Shown one piece after another: positions 36,147-50,052 of a DNA stretch of 64,000 nucleotides (within the stretch, counting starts at the first letter, position 1; the number at the start of each line of letters is the position of its first letter). The position numbers and the translations under genes are program-made. The stretch comes from Sipunculus nudus (Eukaryota > Annelida > Sipuncula > Golfingiida > Sipunculidae), in contig CM049313.1 of the NCBI GenBank assembly GCA_026874595.1, positions 53,061,659-53,125,658 on the forward strand, written 5' to 3'. Below the pieces are notes generated by a model. It saw only the letters and a list, made by a program, of their open reading frames with translations. It was not told the DNA's origin and ran no database searches.

Positions 36147-39100
36147 TCACAATTTGGTAGGGACACACGACGAATTATCTGGAAAAATCTCTTCACCAAT
36201 ACATTGTTCCTTCTCTGATAAGCCTGGTAAGGACGTTGAACCTGAAGGAGCGTATGAGACACTAGGGATTCTGGTCTTACTCTGAGCCTCGTTTTCAGAT
36301 ATATAAGCTGGGTTTGCTTGTCCTGCTGATGACTTCCGGTACGACCGTAAACGCCGCCTCTGTTCGGCTAGATCATCTTTCCGCTGTTTGAATTCTTTCT
36401 TCTCGTCCTTTGAGAGTGTGAGGTTCCAGGCCAGGATTTCTTCCACCGTCGTAGGGAGGGGTCGACCGAGAGTTTCCGGAAGAAGTAATGACATAAACGC
36501 TGTCATGAATGTCAGGGTTGAGAAAATGGCGGTCGGTACCCAGAAACTAACGTCCCGTGCCTGAGAAACAAATGAAAGAGAGAGAGAGAGAGCGTCAGAG
36601 AGACAGAGACAGGCAAACAGAGACAAGAAAAATATTAGAATAACTCTCCTGGGTACAACTGTTGCTGCACATTGATCTCATTACATTTACCCAATAATAC
36701 ATTTCTTTAAATACACTGCTTACATGAGGAGCATTAGCTGTAAGTAGCCACAAGGTACTGGCAAAGGGTCAAGTTTCTTCAATAATTGTTTCGGACCGAT
36801 GATAGCAAGGCATTCCTCCGTGTTACCTAAGTTTGAACATTTGAATGGCGTCAGTAATACAATTTGCTATGGTGACTATCCATGGTAAAGCAGTGATTGA
36901 ATGAAATGGATCAGTAGAAAGAATGTAATATGACTACGGGATAAAGACTGTGCAACACAAACTTTTATTCTCACTCAAAAAGACATACGTTCGTCAAAAG
37001 TGCAGGAAACGAATTAAATTTGTGCCCCCTGTTATCTGTATCTATTTAACACTAGAGTTGAATCGGCTTGTAATTTATCAAATTAAATTCAACCTTTTAA
37101 TTCTAAACTTCAGACGCATTCAAACATATATCTTCTGGTAACTTTTATATGCCACCAGAATGTGGCCTAAACCACCCATGTATGTGTCAAATAAAAACAT
37201 GCACAATAACACTGTTGCAATCGAAGTATAATCTCACCAAAAATACACCGAGGGGAGCTACGATCCCGCCGACGTGTCCGATTCCTCCAACTACGCCCAC
37301 ACCGAGACCTCTGACATAAGAACAGTACATTTAATATTAAGACATAATAATTGTATGTAAATATTTAAAAAAAAAAACACATGTAAAATGCAAATATGAT
37401 GTAACGTAGTAGTTTTTTTTTCTGTTTGGCGTTAATGTCGGGATTAAAAGAGTTTTTATGTAACCATATTTTGTAAACAAAGTTCTCTGTTAAAAGTGTA
37501 CATCACTTTCAAGCTTGAAAGGGGCTTAATGATCTACAAAGCGTGTTGAAATGACACAAAAAAGAGCGTCTTCTCTTTAAAATAAATTGGTATCTGCCAA
37601 AATATTGCCTTAAAATCGTTGGTATACTGCTGTACACGAGTGTTAAAAACAGTGGACCGGGCGCGATCACAGTCGTCAACATAAACTCAGCACGTGGGAC
37701 TCTATGCAACAACCGCGCCACAACACCTGTCAATCATTAGATGTCCTGACTGACTTGGGCCGAAAAAGTAATACATGTTCCCACTGACTGAAAAATCGCG
37801 TGTTGCGTTTGCTCAGGGACCCGATACCAAAGAAGGTCCATTTATGGACTAGTTTGGACAAGTCTTCGTTTGGGATCTGTCGCGCATGCACAAATCGGAC
37901 CTCGATCCTGCCACGAGGCCGTTTCATATTAGACAGACGCATGTGGACTGTGTTTTCTAACCAACAAGGCGTTAGACAGTCATCTGCGAGGTACTGAGAC
38001 TGTGTGCTAGGATGGTATTCGCGGGGAAACTTTTGAATAAAGCAAAAATGAACTGATAGTGTATCAATAACATATTCCTTAAAAATCCTGCGTGAACTAA
38101 TTGCAACGAAATCTTCAGTTTCACTGTGTAGAATACTGTGCTTGACTTTTTGGTTCACGAGGGATTCAATTTCTCGGTATTTGCGAAGGAATATTATCGC
38201 AAAAATATAAACTTCGTGAAAAAGACGCCCATCGTCGAAGGCAAGACGATAGACAAAAAGATATGTATGATAAATAATGATACATCTTTCAGGATACCCG
38301 ATTAAATGAAAAGTTACTACAAGAAAAAAAAATTAGAACTTGCACATTACCTGCCATTAACGTTCAATTATTCCCACTCGTTCGATGCACAATTTGGGCT
38401 TTCGTTAAGATTTTGAAATTACATGTAATATTCAATTTAATTTATTCATATGATATGCTCTGTGTATAGTGACATCGCGAAAATGGATACCTCGCAAAAC
38501 AAACAAGTAGAAATCGAAAATATTTAACCTCGCGAATATTAAGCCAGCCGCAGTATTGAATAGCCAGACGCCGGTACCTGAGATTTGTCGGGAAGATTTC
38601 CTGAGTGTACACCAGCTCTGTGGACCAGGCCCCGGCCACACCGAACTTTGACGTCAGAGCCAGAGACGCCACCAGGATGTTCTTCTGACTTCGACTTAAC
38701 CCTATCCGCTCCTCTGTGCGAAAAAAAGTCATCCAAGGTACTTACAATGACCTGTTAGTTTTTTATTGTACTTAAGGTTACTTCATGTACACTCCATTTA
38801 TCATACCTTTAACGAATAATTAAATCAGAAGTTGTACTTTAGTAGTGATTTATATCTTGTTCCAGAATCATTAAATGAAATACGATACTAAAAAACTATG
38901 TGGCCGTCCTTCATCCAACCGTTTTTATTTTTACTGTGAAATTCAGGTTTTCTCTAATTTTATACAATAACAAATAATACAAAATAATACAATAATATAA
39001 TAAATATGGCTGCACCTCATTCTGTTTCCTAGCTTGTGTATTTAATTGTCGATACATAATTGTATGCATACCAGGTATTGCGGCGAAAACGGTCGTGAGA

Positions 39101-41353
39101 CCCATTAGAATGGCGGCCACAAGGTTAAACACACATAGTGGTATTCTTCTCCCGAATCTGTAACAGATAAATCTCATCTCCAATTTTGAAGTATATATAA
39201 ATGATTTATAAATATATAATAAATATTATTATTATAAATAATAATATATAAATTGTTATAAATGACCTGTCTAATAAGACTACCTATAAATTGAGAGCAT
39301 TTGCATGCGTATGTACATCGCACGGTAGTGTAGTCGGCAAGGGTCTGGTAAATGAACGGGTATTACGGGTTTTATCTGAATAAATAAGTCAAACCAGCTC
39401 CGACAGAAACATCGCCGTGAAGGATAAGATTTTATTATTTATTATATATCGAAAAATAATGTTCTTGTAAATAATAATTAACCCCGAAGATTCAGTATTA
39501 GTCGTTGCCATTAGGCGGCGTTGGTCAAAAGATGTTCAAGGTCTGTTTAACGACATCTTTGAGTAGCTGATACAAACTCCTTAACGACGTTGTGTGATGA
39601 TCTAGACATAAACATGGAATCAAAAAATATTCTCAAGACTTCTGTTCAATATGAAGACTTATTTCATTTGTAATATATCGAAAAATAATGTTTTGTAAAA
39701 AATAACTGACCCATAAGTTTCAGTCGCCACCAGGCGGCGCTGGTCAAAAGTTTTACAAGGTCTGATCAACGACAAATTGGAGTTGATGAGACAGACTTCA
39801 CGACGACGTTGTGTGATGAACTAGACATTCACCTGGAATCTATAAATATTATCAAGACTTACATCTGCATGGCAAGGATAGCGGCGATGGTCCCAGGAAT
39901 CTCCAGAGCCCCAAGAAGGAAGAAAGACAAGTACAGATTCATGGGAAGGGTCTGAGCCATGAGAGACAGGCCGAAGTAAAACATGTTGTTGCTAAACCTA
40001 GAATATAAGGAATCGATACACATATGATATAATAATAAAATATTAACCAGGACCTATAATCAATCAGAGTTTTCTTTACTTAAATGGAAACTGATGTTTG
40101 CAGTTCAAGCATGCAGGTTGCCTCGTGGTGTTGATTAAGAGTGAAATTACTGTACCAATAACTGATGAAAATACTCTTATATATTGAAAGGTACCTGTTT
40201 ACTTAATTGGTAATCAAGAATCGGATTTTTATTAGAAGACAATCGGTAAGTATTAAAAACAAAAAAAGGGGCGACTAATAATCATCAGTTCATTTGAACT
40301 GGTAAGAAATTCTTACAATAAATAAAGAACATTACGAGTTAATAAAGACACTGCCTTTTGCCAAGATAGTTACTAAATAACGATTTCAATTGAAATTATA
40401 TGACATATGTATATAATTTACTTACATGATGAAAGCCATAGAAAGAAAAAACACAAGGGTTTTCCGGTGACTCAGATATTTTGATAAAGATGGGTGTTTT
40501 GTGGTGGAAGTGACATCAGTTTGTTCGAACTACAAAAGAAAAAATATATGGAAGCATTCTGCAACTCTTTTTCAACGATTCAGACCCCTTACTTGCAATT
40601 TCCATATATTTCATGAATTAAGTTTTCATATTTGTTTTTCCTACCTTTATAATGTCCATGGGAACTGGAGGAATCCTGTTAGTTTTGGCAGCCGAGTCCA
40701 AAATTTTCTTCGCGTCATCGTGTCGGTCATTAGCTATAAGCCATCTCACTGATTCCGGACAAAACCTGAAGTATAATTGATGAAAATGGTTGAGGGAAGG
40801 GGCATGATTTCGTATAAACATGCAGATACAAGGGCCGTTTTCCCTCGACGGAGGAATGCGCTTTAATGAGTACAATCTGTTTTCTTATTTGTTTGTTCTC
40901 CTCATTTCAACCATGTCAAAATCGACAATACACATTCTACATTCAGTTTAATTAACAGTTTGAAAAAGAAAACAACCGAAAAAGCGATTCTTTTCAACTA
41001 AATGTAATATTATGTTACGTTTATGTCCATTACATGTTCTCCATGAATATCAGTCACTATTTATAGCCTAGTTCGCTTTGCTTGGTTATTCAAGTTAAAA
41101 TGTTTTGTATTTATTACATAATATTTATAAAACTTACCACCAGTACAAAAGCATCACCATGGAAACGACACTGGTTGCCAATTGTAGATGGCGCCAGTGT
41201 CGCAGAAAGTATGAGAAAAGGACGAGACTCATCATTCCAAAAGCCACAAACAGGTACATAGCAGGCGCCATGTACGCGCGCATTTCTGCTGGAAACATTT
41301 CGTTCCCCAGTACGAATCCACTCAGATCGTGTCCCTTAAAATATCACCAGAAC

Positions 41354-41440
<87 letters not shown>

Positions 41441-44400
41441 GTTTACTGTGTAAAATCGTAAATAATAAATGTATGTCAATGTAAATGCGTGTTTCTTTTA
41501 AACTCTGAACTTTTTCGTGATAATTTTAAATGTCACTGTGCGTATAGATATATAATTACATTGACGAATGATCCGATGACGAACTGGAGGACACAAAACC
41601 CGGGGAAGCTGGTGACGAAAGCCTTGGCGACACCGAACAAGCAAATCAGCAACTGGCCCAGGAAAAATACCTTCTTACGTCCAAACCAATCAATGAAGGG
41701 TGACAAACACCACGACCCAAATACCATGCCGCCAGTGAATAACATCTGAGATACGTCTACAAGGTATGTTTGATCGCAGAACAAGCCGAACTAGAAGTGA
41801 AAAGTATAGCAAAAAAATGTACAAGGCAAAAATGAAGATTGTATACATAGGTCCTAGACAGAGTTGGTGAGGGCAACATTTCATATGATATAGCATAACA
41901 TGATAATATCAGAAATGTTGCGATAAAGAGATAAAAATCACATCATAATAACACGAAATTGTATTGGAATTCTATGGTTTTGTTTACTTGCAAGAAACGT
42001 GTGAGTGATATTTCTAGCGAAATAAACCGAACATTTGTTTTATGATAGGGTCAAAGAAAGAAACCTTTTTTGTGTAAGTATTTTCACTTCAAGTTTAACA
42101 TAAACACTAATCTATTAAATAAACAAAACCAATACTTTTATTTCTAAACATCTGTATATGTTGTACCTATATAATATTTATGAGAACTTATACAATATAA
42201 ACTGTAATACAGGTGATGTATGATTATAATTGCCACTTATATTCGTTATGATGCAGTTATTTACATTAATGTCAAAGAATTACATTCAGAAGAGAATGTC
42301 AAACCTGTGAACATATCACAATGTGAACAAATTTTCCCACTTTTTTCTCATTACCTCCATGAGAACGGTTCCCCTGTCCGGATTAAAATAATCCGGAATG
42401 ACCTTGAATCCGGTATCACACGGGACCGTCTGATCCGGAAGGTACGAGCTGTTATACTTGTACCGCTCACAGGAAGAGTATCCATTCAGAGTTTTGTTGG
42501 ACGGAGGTACGGACTGATTGATGGTCAGGCCCGGGGCAGGCCGGCAGTGGTAGTCGTGGTAAGAAAATCCTAAAAGACGAAAATAAATGAAAATAAGGGG
42601 ATTTAGGGCTTCGAGGGAATCGGAAGTGCCCAGTATATAAAGATTTCATGGAATAACCCTAGCCTCCTTTTACCTTAAAACTTCAGCAAATGTGCGTCTT
42701 GACTTTGTTACCTAACATTATGTTGGTACTCCTTGAAGAAAATGCCGGATCCGAGTTTTAGATTCGGATCCGAGATTCAGATTCGGAGTTCTAAGTACGG
42801 CTCTCTGGCCGACTAATCATCGACTGGTAAACTCCGGTCATTATGGGACGGTCAGTGCCACACATTACCGCCTCGCTGAATTAATGTCTTTTCCAGTGAC
42901 GTCAGCGGTGGTCTTTCCGAGGATTTTTTTTTCAAAACCAACATGGTTCATTTAGTCATCGCCTATTCCGGGCTTCCAGTTTGCTACTAATATCCCCATT
43001 AATTCAGTCTTAATATATTTAGGCCGTTGCTTATGTTTTGTTCGGCGAGACTTAAAACACTATAACCCTTAGCATTAGTGTTAACGTTTATCGGAGCACC
43101 ACTCTTCAAAATGGGCCTGTTTGAACATAATGTAAGCCTAACAAACTCTGTCTCAGCCAATCAGCGCGAGATATTCAGGTGCACACGCGACGAGCGCAGT
43201 CAAAATCTACCGGCTGGCTGAAACGGTCATGATTCCCCGAGTGGCAATTTGGCAGTTATTACACGGGTACACACAAATGCTGTCAGCTGTTCCTGTCACC
43301 TCGGCAGAGGTAATTTTACTGGAACTGTCGTTACGAAATTGTTTTGGTAGTGTCTACAATATGCACTTACATTTGGCCCTTGGACCGTAATATACTTTCA
43401 GCAGAGATATATCATAGGACACGAAGGTCCATGTGTGGACTACCTGAATACATGATTTCAGTGCGAGTGTTTCCAAGCGGGTCGAGCTTTAGGATCGCTG
43501 TTGGCGTTCTCATAGTAACGATGTCATGCACATGAGGCGTGACGGCCTGACATGCAAATACGGGGGAATCGTCAGGTCCTCAAAAAAGCCTTGTGACGCC
43601 TTGATATGCAAATATCAGGGATTCACCCTACGGACTTTACAGGGCTTTAGTGATAAGAGCTGGCACTGAGTTAAGTCTATCGGTACATGGAATCACGTTT
43701 AACTTTTAGCATTTCATAAGTAAACGCATACACTAATGCCCAGGCAGGGCTAATACTACATTGTATTTCACTCTTTACCGTCCACATGTTGGCAGGGGCT
43801 CGGTCAGAAGTCCTCGACTGTTGTTTTAAACATGTGAATCCTCTCTGCTTGGTTGTCGTAATTTGTACGTTTGTGTATATTAGCGGGTCTTATATACGTT
43901 TGTAGTTCTTTGACCAGTGTGGGATCTAGGTACCAGCAACACAACTTTTTTTCAAAGGACCTTTCAAATGATTATAAATGATAAGATATGGATATGGATA
44001 TATTCAATATCCATGATAATTTGACACATTCCGTTCCCATTCCTTAAAAAGTTAGCCGATTCCGTTCATTATTGCGTGAGTCATGTTATGAACAAACATA
44101 CACACACACTAACAGACACACAAATACGCAAACGAATGGGAATGAACGCATTACCTCCCAGCGAAGCAATTAAGTCTACAAATAGCTACAGCTTGCCCTC
44201 GTAACGTCGGCTTTTTTTCTCTGAAGACGAAGGGAGTGGAAGCGTCAGCTATTGATTATAATCAGTTTAAGCTGTATACATATCCACGCTATTTCTAACT
44301 TTAGTTTCTCATGTTCTGTCTGCCACACTACTATTTTGCCTTTTCGTACAAACAGTTGAATTATCTTATGTAAGGGACTAAAGAGGTCATAACCAAGCTT

Positions 44401-44769
44401 AACATGCCGGTTATTGATACCTAGAGATCGTGTTTTGTTACGAAATTGCCCAGTTTTTTGCCCTGAAAAAAGGGATATGATCAGCGTATGGTCTTGGTAT
44501 TTGGATAAAAAACATATACGTGACACCTAATATTTGTTGTTAAAAAAATCTATTTTTAAGACCAGGAGCAAATGGACGGTGTAAGTTTATTATGGACCGC
44601 AGTGTTGTATAATATATAAGGCGTTTGACCGTTGGGGAGTGGGACCGTAGGCTATTCTTAAATTATTTTCTAGTGTACAACCGAGGTTAATTTCAATTTT
44701 GTAGCAGAAAGAAACATGTTAATGAACAACGGACGTGGGATATCGTCGTTCAGTATGATATTAGCCCAT

Positions 44770-44847
<78 letters not shown>

Positions 44848-44940
44848 TTATAATAATATTTTCTAAAAAAATAATAAAATAATAAGTTTAATAATTCCCG
44901 AAACGTATAGCATAAGAAAGAATGAAGTATTAAGTTTAAT

Positions 44941-45009
<69 letters not shown>

Positions 45010-45347
45010 CACATTTAATAGGGTTTATTTTTAATTTAAACAGCTATTTGGTTTTCCTTTTTCTTGAAGGGATTTAAGAAGGGGTATTTGAATTAATGAG
45101 GTTTCTCACATTTTTACATTTCGTATTAATATCAACCATGTTTGCATTACCTTCAATGTGGCAAATATTCAACTTTGTGTTTCAAGGTGAGTGCGTTATG
45201 TAAGCGTCCTGAATATTTTCTAGTTAATTAAAGAAGTTTTTCATCCCTTGAGAAACCTCATTAATTCAAATACCCCTTCTTAAATCCCTTCAAGAAAAAG
45301 GAAAACCAAATAGCTGTTTAAATTAAAAATAAACCCTATTAAATGTG

Positions 45348-45418
<71 letters not shown>

Positions 45419-45511
45419 ATTAAACTTAATACTTCATTCTTTCTTATGCTATACGTTTCGGGAATTATTAAACTTATTATTTTATTATTTTTTTAGAAAA
45501 TATTATTATAA

Positions 45512-45581
<70 letters not shown>

Positions 45582-45869
45582 CACATTTAATAGGGTTTAT
45601 TTTTAATTTAAACAGCTATTTGGTTTTCCTTTTTCTTGAAGGGATTTAAGAAGGGGTATTTGAATTAATGAGGTTTCTCAAGGGATGAAAAACTTCTTTA
45701 ATTAACTAGAAAATATTCAGGACGCTTACATAACGCACTCACCTTGAAACACAAAGTTGAATATTTGCCACATTGAAGGTAATGCAAACATGGTTGATAT
45801 TAATACGAAATGTATTAACTGCCATGTTCCAATTCCTCCTAAATGTATTAAAGCCTCTTCTGCCCCCAT
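36147..45869 (-). CDS. SLC22-type organic cation/carnitine transporter, complete, 11 exons
   Basis: Family role: 12-TM major facilitator carriers of organic cations, carnitine or anions at the plasma membrane. Minus-strand exons: 45869-45743, 42569-42355, 41790-41560, 41334-41138, 40765-40645, 40529-40426, 39997-39863, 39157-39072, 38713-38578, 37310-37238, 36560-36147. All borders are GT/AG and phases agree throughout, giving 612 aa (family about 550-600). TM1 is at about 20-42. A large extracellular loop at 43-114 has Cys (HDYHCRP, SSCERY, TVPCDTG) and several N-x-S/T sites. The MFS motif DWFGRKKV is at about 148-155, PESVRWL at 260-266 and YTQEIFPTNLRG near TM11. The cytosolic tail of about 100 residues is charged. 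Member and substrate are not resolved. The start is ATG 45869 (MGAEEALIHLG); an in-frame ATG at 45911 would add 14 residues and fits the family less well. Intron 1 carries an inverted copy of exon 1. Confidence 0.9.
39420..39850. repeat. Two-unit diverged direct repeat in the SLC22-like intron 7
   Basis: Units at about 39435-39600 and 39668-39830 share 'tatatcgaaaaataatgtt', 'ccattaggcggcg' versus 'ccaccaggcggcg', 'ctggtcaaaag' and 'cgacgttgtgtgatga.ctagaca', at a spacing of about 235 bp. It is a dispersed-repeat fragment and not coding. Confidence 0.75.
41357..41439. repeat. (TA)n followed by (GA)n microsatellite
   Basis: TA tract to 41409 then GA tract to 41439, in the intron between SLC22-like exons 3 and 4. 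It lies 23 bp upstream (in gene sense) of the exon 4 acceptor. Confidence 0.95.
44777..45815. repeat. Two interlocked palindromes with (TA)n tracts over SLC22-like exon 1
   Basis: Palindrome I: 44844-45108 is the inverse of 45249-45515. Palindrome II: 45114-45348 is the inverse of 45581-45815. The 'ctatttggttttcc' block therefore occurs three times (forward, inverted, forward), and the 'ttaataattcccgaaacg' block twice. Four (TA)n tracts (44777-44844, 44945-45003, 45353-45413, 45517-45575) fall at the junctions. The right arm of palindrome II includes the 3' part of coding exon 1 and its splice donor. Arms look almost identical by eye, so the event is recent or technical. Confidence 0.9.
45114..45186 (+). 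pseudogene. Inverted partial copy of SLC22-like exon 1
   Basis: 73 bp encoding HFVLISTMFALPSMWQIFNF and the next three residues, directly followed by the same donor GTGAGTGCG. It is identical to exon 1 but on the opposite strand. It lacks the start codon and the first 18 residues. It lies inside intron 1, so the primary transcript contains exon 1 and its complement about 600 nt apart. Confidence 0.85.
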
Positions 45870-45899
45870 AGTTAAAAGGTGAATGTATACCAGAGCACC

Positions 45900-46650
45900 T
45901 CCTCTTAGCACACGATGAGTCCCTTTAAATATGTTACTATATGTCGCTCCTTTTTATCTATAGACTGGTGCTCTAAAATGCTCCGATTGTGTTTAATTGT
46001 CTTTGTTGTATTGTAGATATTCCCAACTCCCTTTTGTCTCGTGAAAAGGTGTTTAATAAATTGGCCTTGTCATTGTCATTCCCTGCATTAGGGGATGATA
46101 GAAGATTTTTTTTTAATGGGGTGGAAGGGGTGGGGGGTGTGTTGCTCAACGTCCAGGTCCAGGTTGACACGTTTAAATGGAACGACAGTGGCCTTTATAC
46201 AGTATATCTCTTGCATGCAGACGTAGCCAGCGATTTGTTGTGAGATCTGTGATTTTTTTTTGTATTAACCGTGTATTTTTTTATAATTATTTATGTCGTA
46301 GGATGGGCGAAGCCCACTCCGCCCCAATAAACCCACCCCTACCCAGTGCCCCTGATTGGTATCAAGTGCTCATCATCTTGAGTCCATTGTAAATAACAAA
46401 GTCTGGGTTAACTGAGAATAAAGGGAATTAATATATAATAGTGACCCATGGGCTCACTCACTGAGTTATTTATCTCGGAAGGTCGGTAAAGGTTCACAAT
46501 TTAAATGGATGTGACCTCAATGACAGGCCCCAGACTCCTCGACACTCACTCAGACCAGCGGGTTATCACACGCGGTCGTCTTCAAACCGTGAGAGCAATA
46601 CATCAAACTGTTTTTAATACTTTCATGTTGTCTAATGGTGTAACGCCGTA

Positions 46651-46707
<57 letters not shown>

Positions 46708-47096
46708 TTACAGTGAATACGCCAAAGCACAAATCAGTAACTCAGACGTTTTATCCAGTCACCAATTTAAATCTCTGATTCTGTACATTGTTAGTACAAA
46801 CGATCCAAAATAACACACAATCTATATTATATATAAAGGGGCGAACTGGGACACCGGGAAAATTCGGCCGATGGCATCACTGTCACAGGACTCATTTCTG
46901 ATGTATAGTTTCCATTTTTAGGGACTCGAACTTAGACTTGGAATCGGGTGTTTGAGACTCTGACTTGTATACGCGGACTCGGAGGTATGAACTGGACGAA
47001 TTGCCGAGTCTATCTCGAGGCCAAAAGAAAAAAAACTGTCACAAATTATAAAGACATGTGCGAACTCCTAACAGAAGATACCAAAATAATAACTAT
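45900..47096. other. Upstream region of the SLC22-like gene
   Basis: No further exon is recognised. (TA)n lies at 46656-46704. Words of the 'GACTTGGACTCG' type at 46920-46985 continue beyond the LTR-like element at 48070-48215, so one older repeat was probably split by that insertion. The promoter is not identifiable by eye. Confidence 0.4.
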
Positions 47097-47902
47097 TGTT
47101 ACGGAACCTTATATCAACAGATCACGTATGCGTGATGAACATAAATTTTGTCAAGGAGATAAAAAAAAATCAGATTCTTCATTACTAGGCAGCGTGAAAT
47201 GTCTAGGGGAATGAATAAAGAAGCCAGTGTTTTTTTTGCCAACAAATAACTATAATTTATTCTTAAAACAACCCTAACATTACAATACAATAAATCAATA
47301 CAATCACACAGTAAAATAAACAAAGTGCACAGTACCTGGATACCACCACTGTAACAGCGATAAATCCCCTAAAATGTATAAGCCGGATGAAAAGTTCACA
47401 CAAATTCTCTGGAGAATAACAGTCCAATGTAAAGCTCTTGTAACAATCTAGAAAGTAAACTGAAGACCAAATAAGATTCGTCACAAACATCAGAAGAAAA
47501 TCTCAAGAAAATCTATAATTGCCGCACTTATCGTAATAGGTTCCTACAAACTGACATACACGCTTCTGTGTCCGCTGGAATATTCTCTCACCTCTCTCTC
47601 GGCTCTAAAACACAGCCCCCTATTTATAACTTTTCACCTCCAGCCGAGAACCTTCCATTGCACGAACATTCGGAAGAATCTAACACAGTACACACGTTCA
47701 AAGAACAAACCAGAGAAAAGAACGCTAGGGTTCAACCAATGCGGATTAAACCGAGCCTGCAACATCCGGCCAGGCGAGGCCGCTACAACACGAACTACGC
47801 GTGGAACACAAACATAATGCCAACAACACATGGAACATCCGTGTGCACAATTGAACAATCATCTGTAAGACCGCTGCACACAATAAAAAGGGGCACCTGT
47901 AA

Positions 47903-47904
<2 letters not shown>
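47097..47904. mobile_element. Solo-LTR-like element, copy 3
   Basis: 808 bp, TGTTACGGAACC to GGGGCACCTGTAACA, with an exact target duplication CTAT at 47093-47096 and 47905-47908. It includes 'aggcagcgtgaaatgtctag', AATAAA boxes and 'ttctgtgtccgctgga'. It is intact relative to copy 2 and supplies the empty site for the nested insertion there. It ends directly against a (TA)n tract (47906-47965). Confidence 0.8.
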
Positions 47905-47905
<1 letters not shown>

Positions 47906-47969
<64 letters not shown>

Positions 47970-49359
47970 AAACTTTGCTCAGCACCGGGAGCTCTAAATA
48001 TAATTAACATTAGAGTACGATCTTGTGTCCCTTAACTTCCATTTTAAATTGGATTATAAGGATATTTGTGTTGGACTCGCACTTGGACTCGGGTTCCAAA
48101 TGAGTCGGACTTGAAGGTGTCCTTGGACTCAAACCTCAAACACTCGGACTTGAATTTGGACTCGAGTGGTATGGACTTGGACTTGCGCTCGGCCTCGGAC
48201 GGTGTGAACTCGACTACAACACTGGATGATAGTAACAAAATTTTGACGATATTTGCCGATGATATTGTCAAAACAAAATAACTAGTGGGCCGATGGTATT
48301 AACCAACGGCTGCTTTTACTCTATTTTCTCTGGCCATTTTTACACTCAATATGCCATAAAAACCACCAGACCCTCTTTTTCATCCTTATCAAATCTGTGA
48401 AACAGAAGAAAACAAACATAATACATAAAAGCAACGCCCAATATTTCCCATCTGTATTTCTAATTTTTTAGATCATTTTTTTTTTAGATGAATTGTGTTT
48501 AGCCAGCTTTACATCCCGTATATATATCAAGAGCAGCTTAATAAGACTATTTGTACTGTTACGAAGCTGTTCACTTAAAGCTTTTATAAAATATACAAGA
48601 AAACGCAAATTCCTCCGAACACAGGCTGGTCGTTTTTGTTATATCCACGTGTTATATATAGCATATATGGGAGCCCGCAAAAGAATTAAAACCCATTCAA
48701 AAACGATATCTATCGGCAAGTCGAAGGGCATTTTTTAACTAGTGACCTTTCAGCTTCAGCACGAAACATCGTAACAAAGGCGTTAGAAGAACTTTTCTTA
48801 TCCAGAATTACCTAGAAGTCATTTATGTGTACTCAAAGTAATCCAGACATCAGGAAACAAAAATGGCTTCAACACGTTTTCTGCTTCAGTCATGACCATG
48901 GGACGAGTTTCAAGGCTTTAAAATACGATTCAATTTATCTAGTTTGTCCCTGTGCAATCCATACACGCTGGCACGAGTCAGATCTAGTATTAAAGTGAAT
49001 TAATAATTCACTGCACGAAAAATCGTGAATTCCAATGAAGGTCTGCTGCTTCCTATAAAATATGCGTTTCTGTGATGATGCTGCACTGTTGGTCTGACTG
49101 TCAGGTGTTTTCCTCATTTCCCTATATTGAATGCACGAATTTTTTTGGAATCGATTTATATGTTTCCCATTGTCCAAATTTTAATAAATGTTTGTCTTTG
49201 AAAGGGATATTCATCATGTAGTTGAGGTAGTAGGCTTTCTATCAGGATAACCCAAACGCACCGACACTATCGAGGGCGTGTTTACACAGTTGTTTACACA
49301 GTTTACACAGGGAGCGGGTATAACACCGTTTAAGCCCCAGTCGCATAACGTCAGGGAAC
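47906..49359. other. Intergenic, with (TA)n and a degenerate GGACTCG/GACTTG repeat
   Basis: (TA)n to 47965. At 48070-48215 the words TTGGACTCG and CGGACTTG recur about ten times at 12-24-bp spacing and keep frames open on both strands. The 81-codon frame at 48493-48738 is basic and has no other support. Confidence 0.45.
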
Positions 49360-49572
49360 TCAGGCGCGGATCCAGTGTGTGAGGGGGGGGGGGTCTAGGG
49401 TACCAGGCCCCCCCCCCCCCCGCCCTCAACTAACGACCTTTTTTAGACAAATCTTATGCATGACGGGGGTTTTGGGGGTCGAGACCTCCCTCTGCTCTCA
49501 ACCTTTTTAGACATTTTTTATGTATAGCACCCTTTGACCCCTCCCTGCGAAAGAACCTGGATCCGCGCCTCA
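49360..49572. mobile_element. MITE with CAGGCGCGGATCCAG termini
   Basis: TCAGGCGCGGATCCAG at 49360 is inverted as CTGGATCCGCGCCTCA at 49557-49572, a 15-16-bp TIR. The inside has long poly-G then poly-C runs and GACCTCCCTC-type words. It is about 213 bp long and related to 50669-50826. Confidence 0.75.
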
Positions 49573-50052
49573 AACCCCAGCCTATTTGATATTTGACCTA
49601 AAAGGTTTCTTTTTTGGACGGGCTACGGCCGGACATTGTTCATTGGACGAGCCTTGTCAGTATTTGACAGTTCGTCTGGGTGCTCCTCGCGTTTTAACCC
49701 TAAGATCACGAGCTGCAGGGGCCTGCTGGAAGTTAAACGAGTACCGCCGGGAGAACTTTGGGATTCCCGCTTTCTGAGCGTTTTTAGGCGAATTTAATTC
49801 TCTGGTAGTGGGGTCAATTTATCTACAATGGGGGGAAATGTGTGACTCGGAGTGTGAGGTTAATCAACGTTGGGATAACATGTTTTTATAAACATATATC
49901 TATATATACATTTATTGTCCGTGTGAGATATTTAAAATAAAATACAATAAAGTATAAGGTTTTTAAAAATAAAGGATTACGTTTCCACGATAGGTTACTT
50001 CTAAACCAGGTTCAGTTATGTAATATTTCAGAGTAAACCCGATTCTAAAAAT

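Noticed and set aside
43140-43640. Octamer ATGCAAAT sites as a regulatory module in SLC22 intron 1
   Set aside because: Only two copies, near 43552 and 43603, inside what looks like a small duplicated segment. Not distinguishable from chance.
48070-48290. Coding sequence rich in LDSNLKHSDLNLDSS-type repeats
   Set aside because: Frames on both strands are kept open by the GGACTCG/GACTTG word repeat. No start context or splice support.
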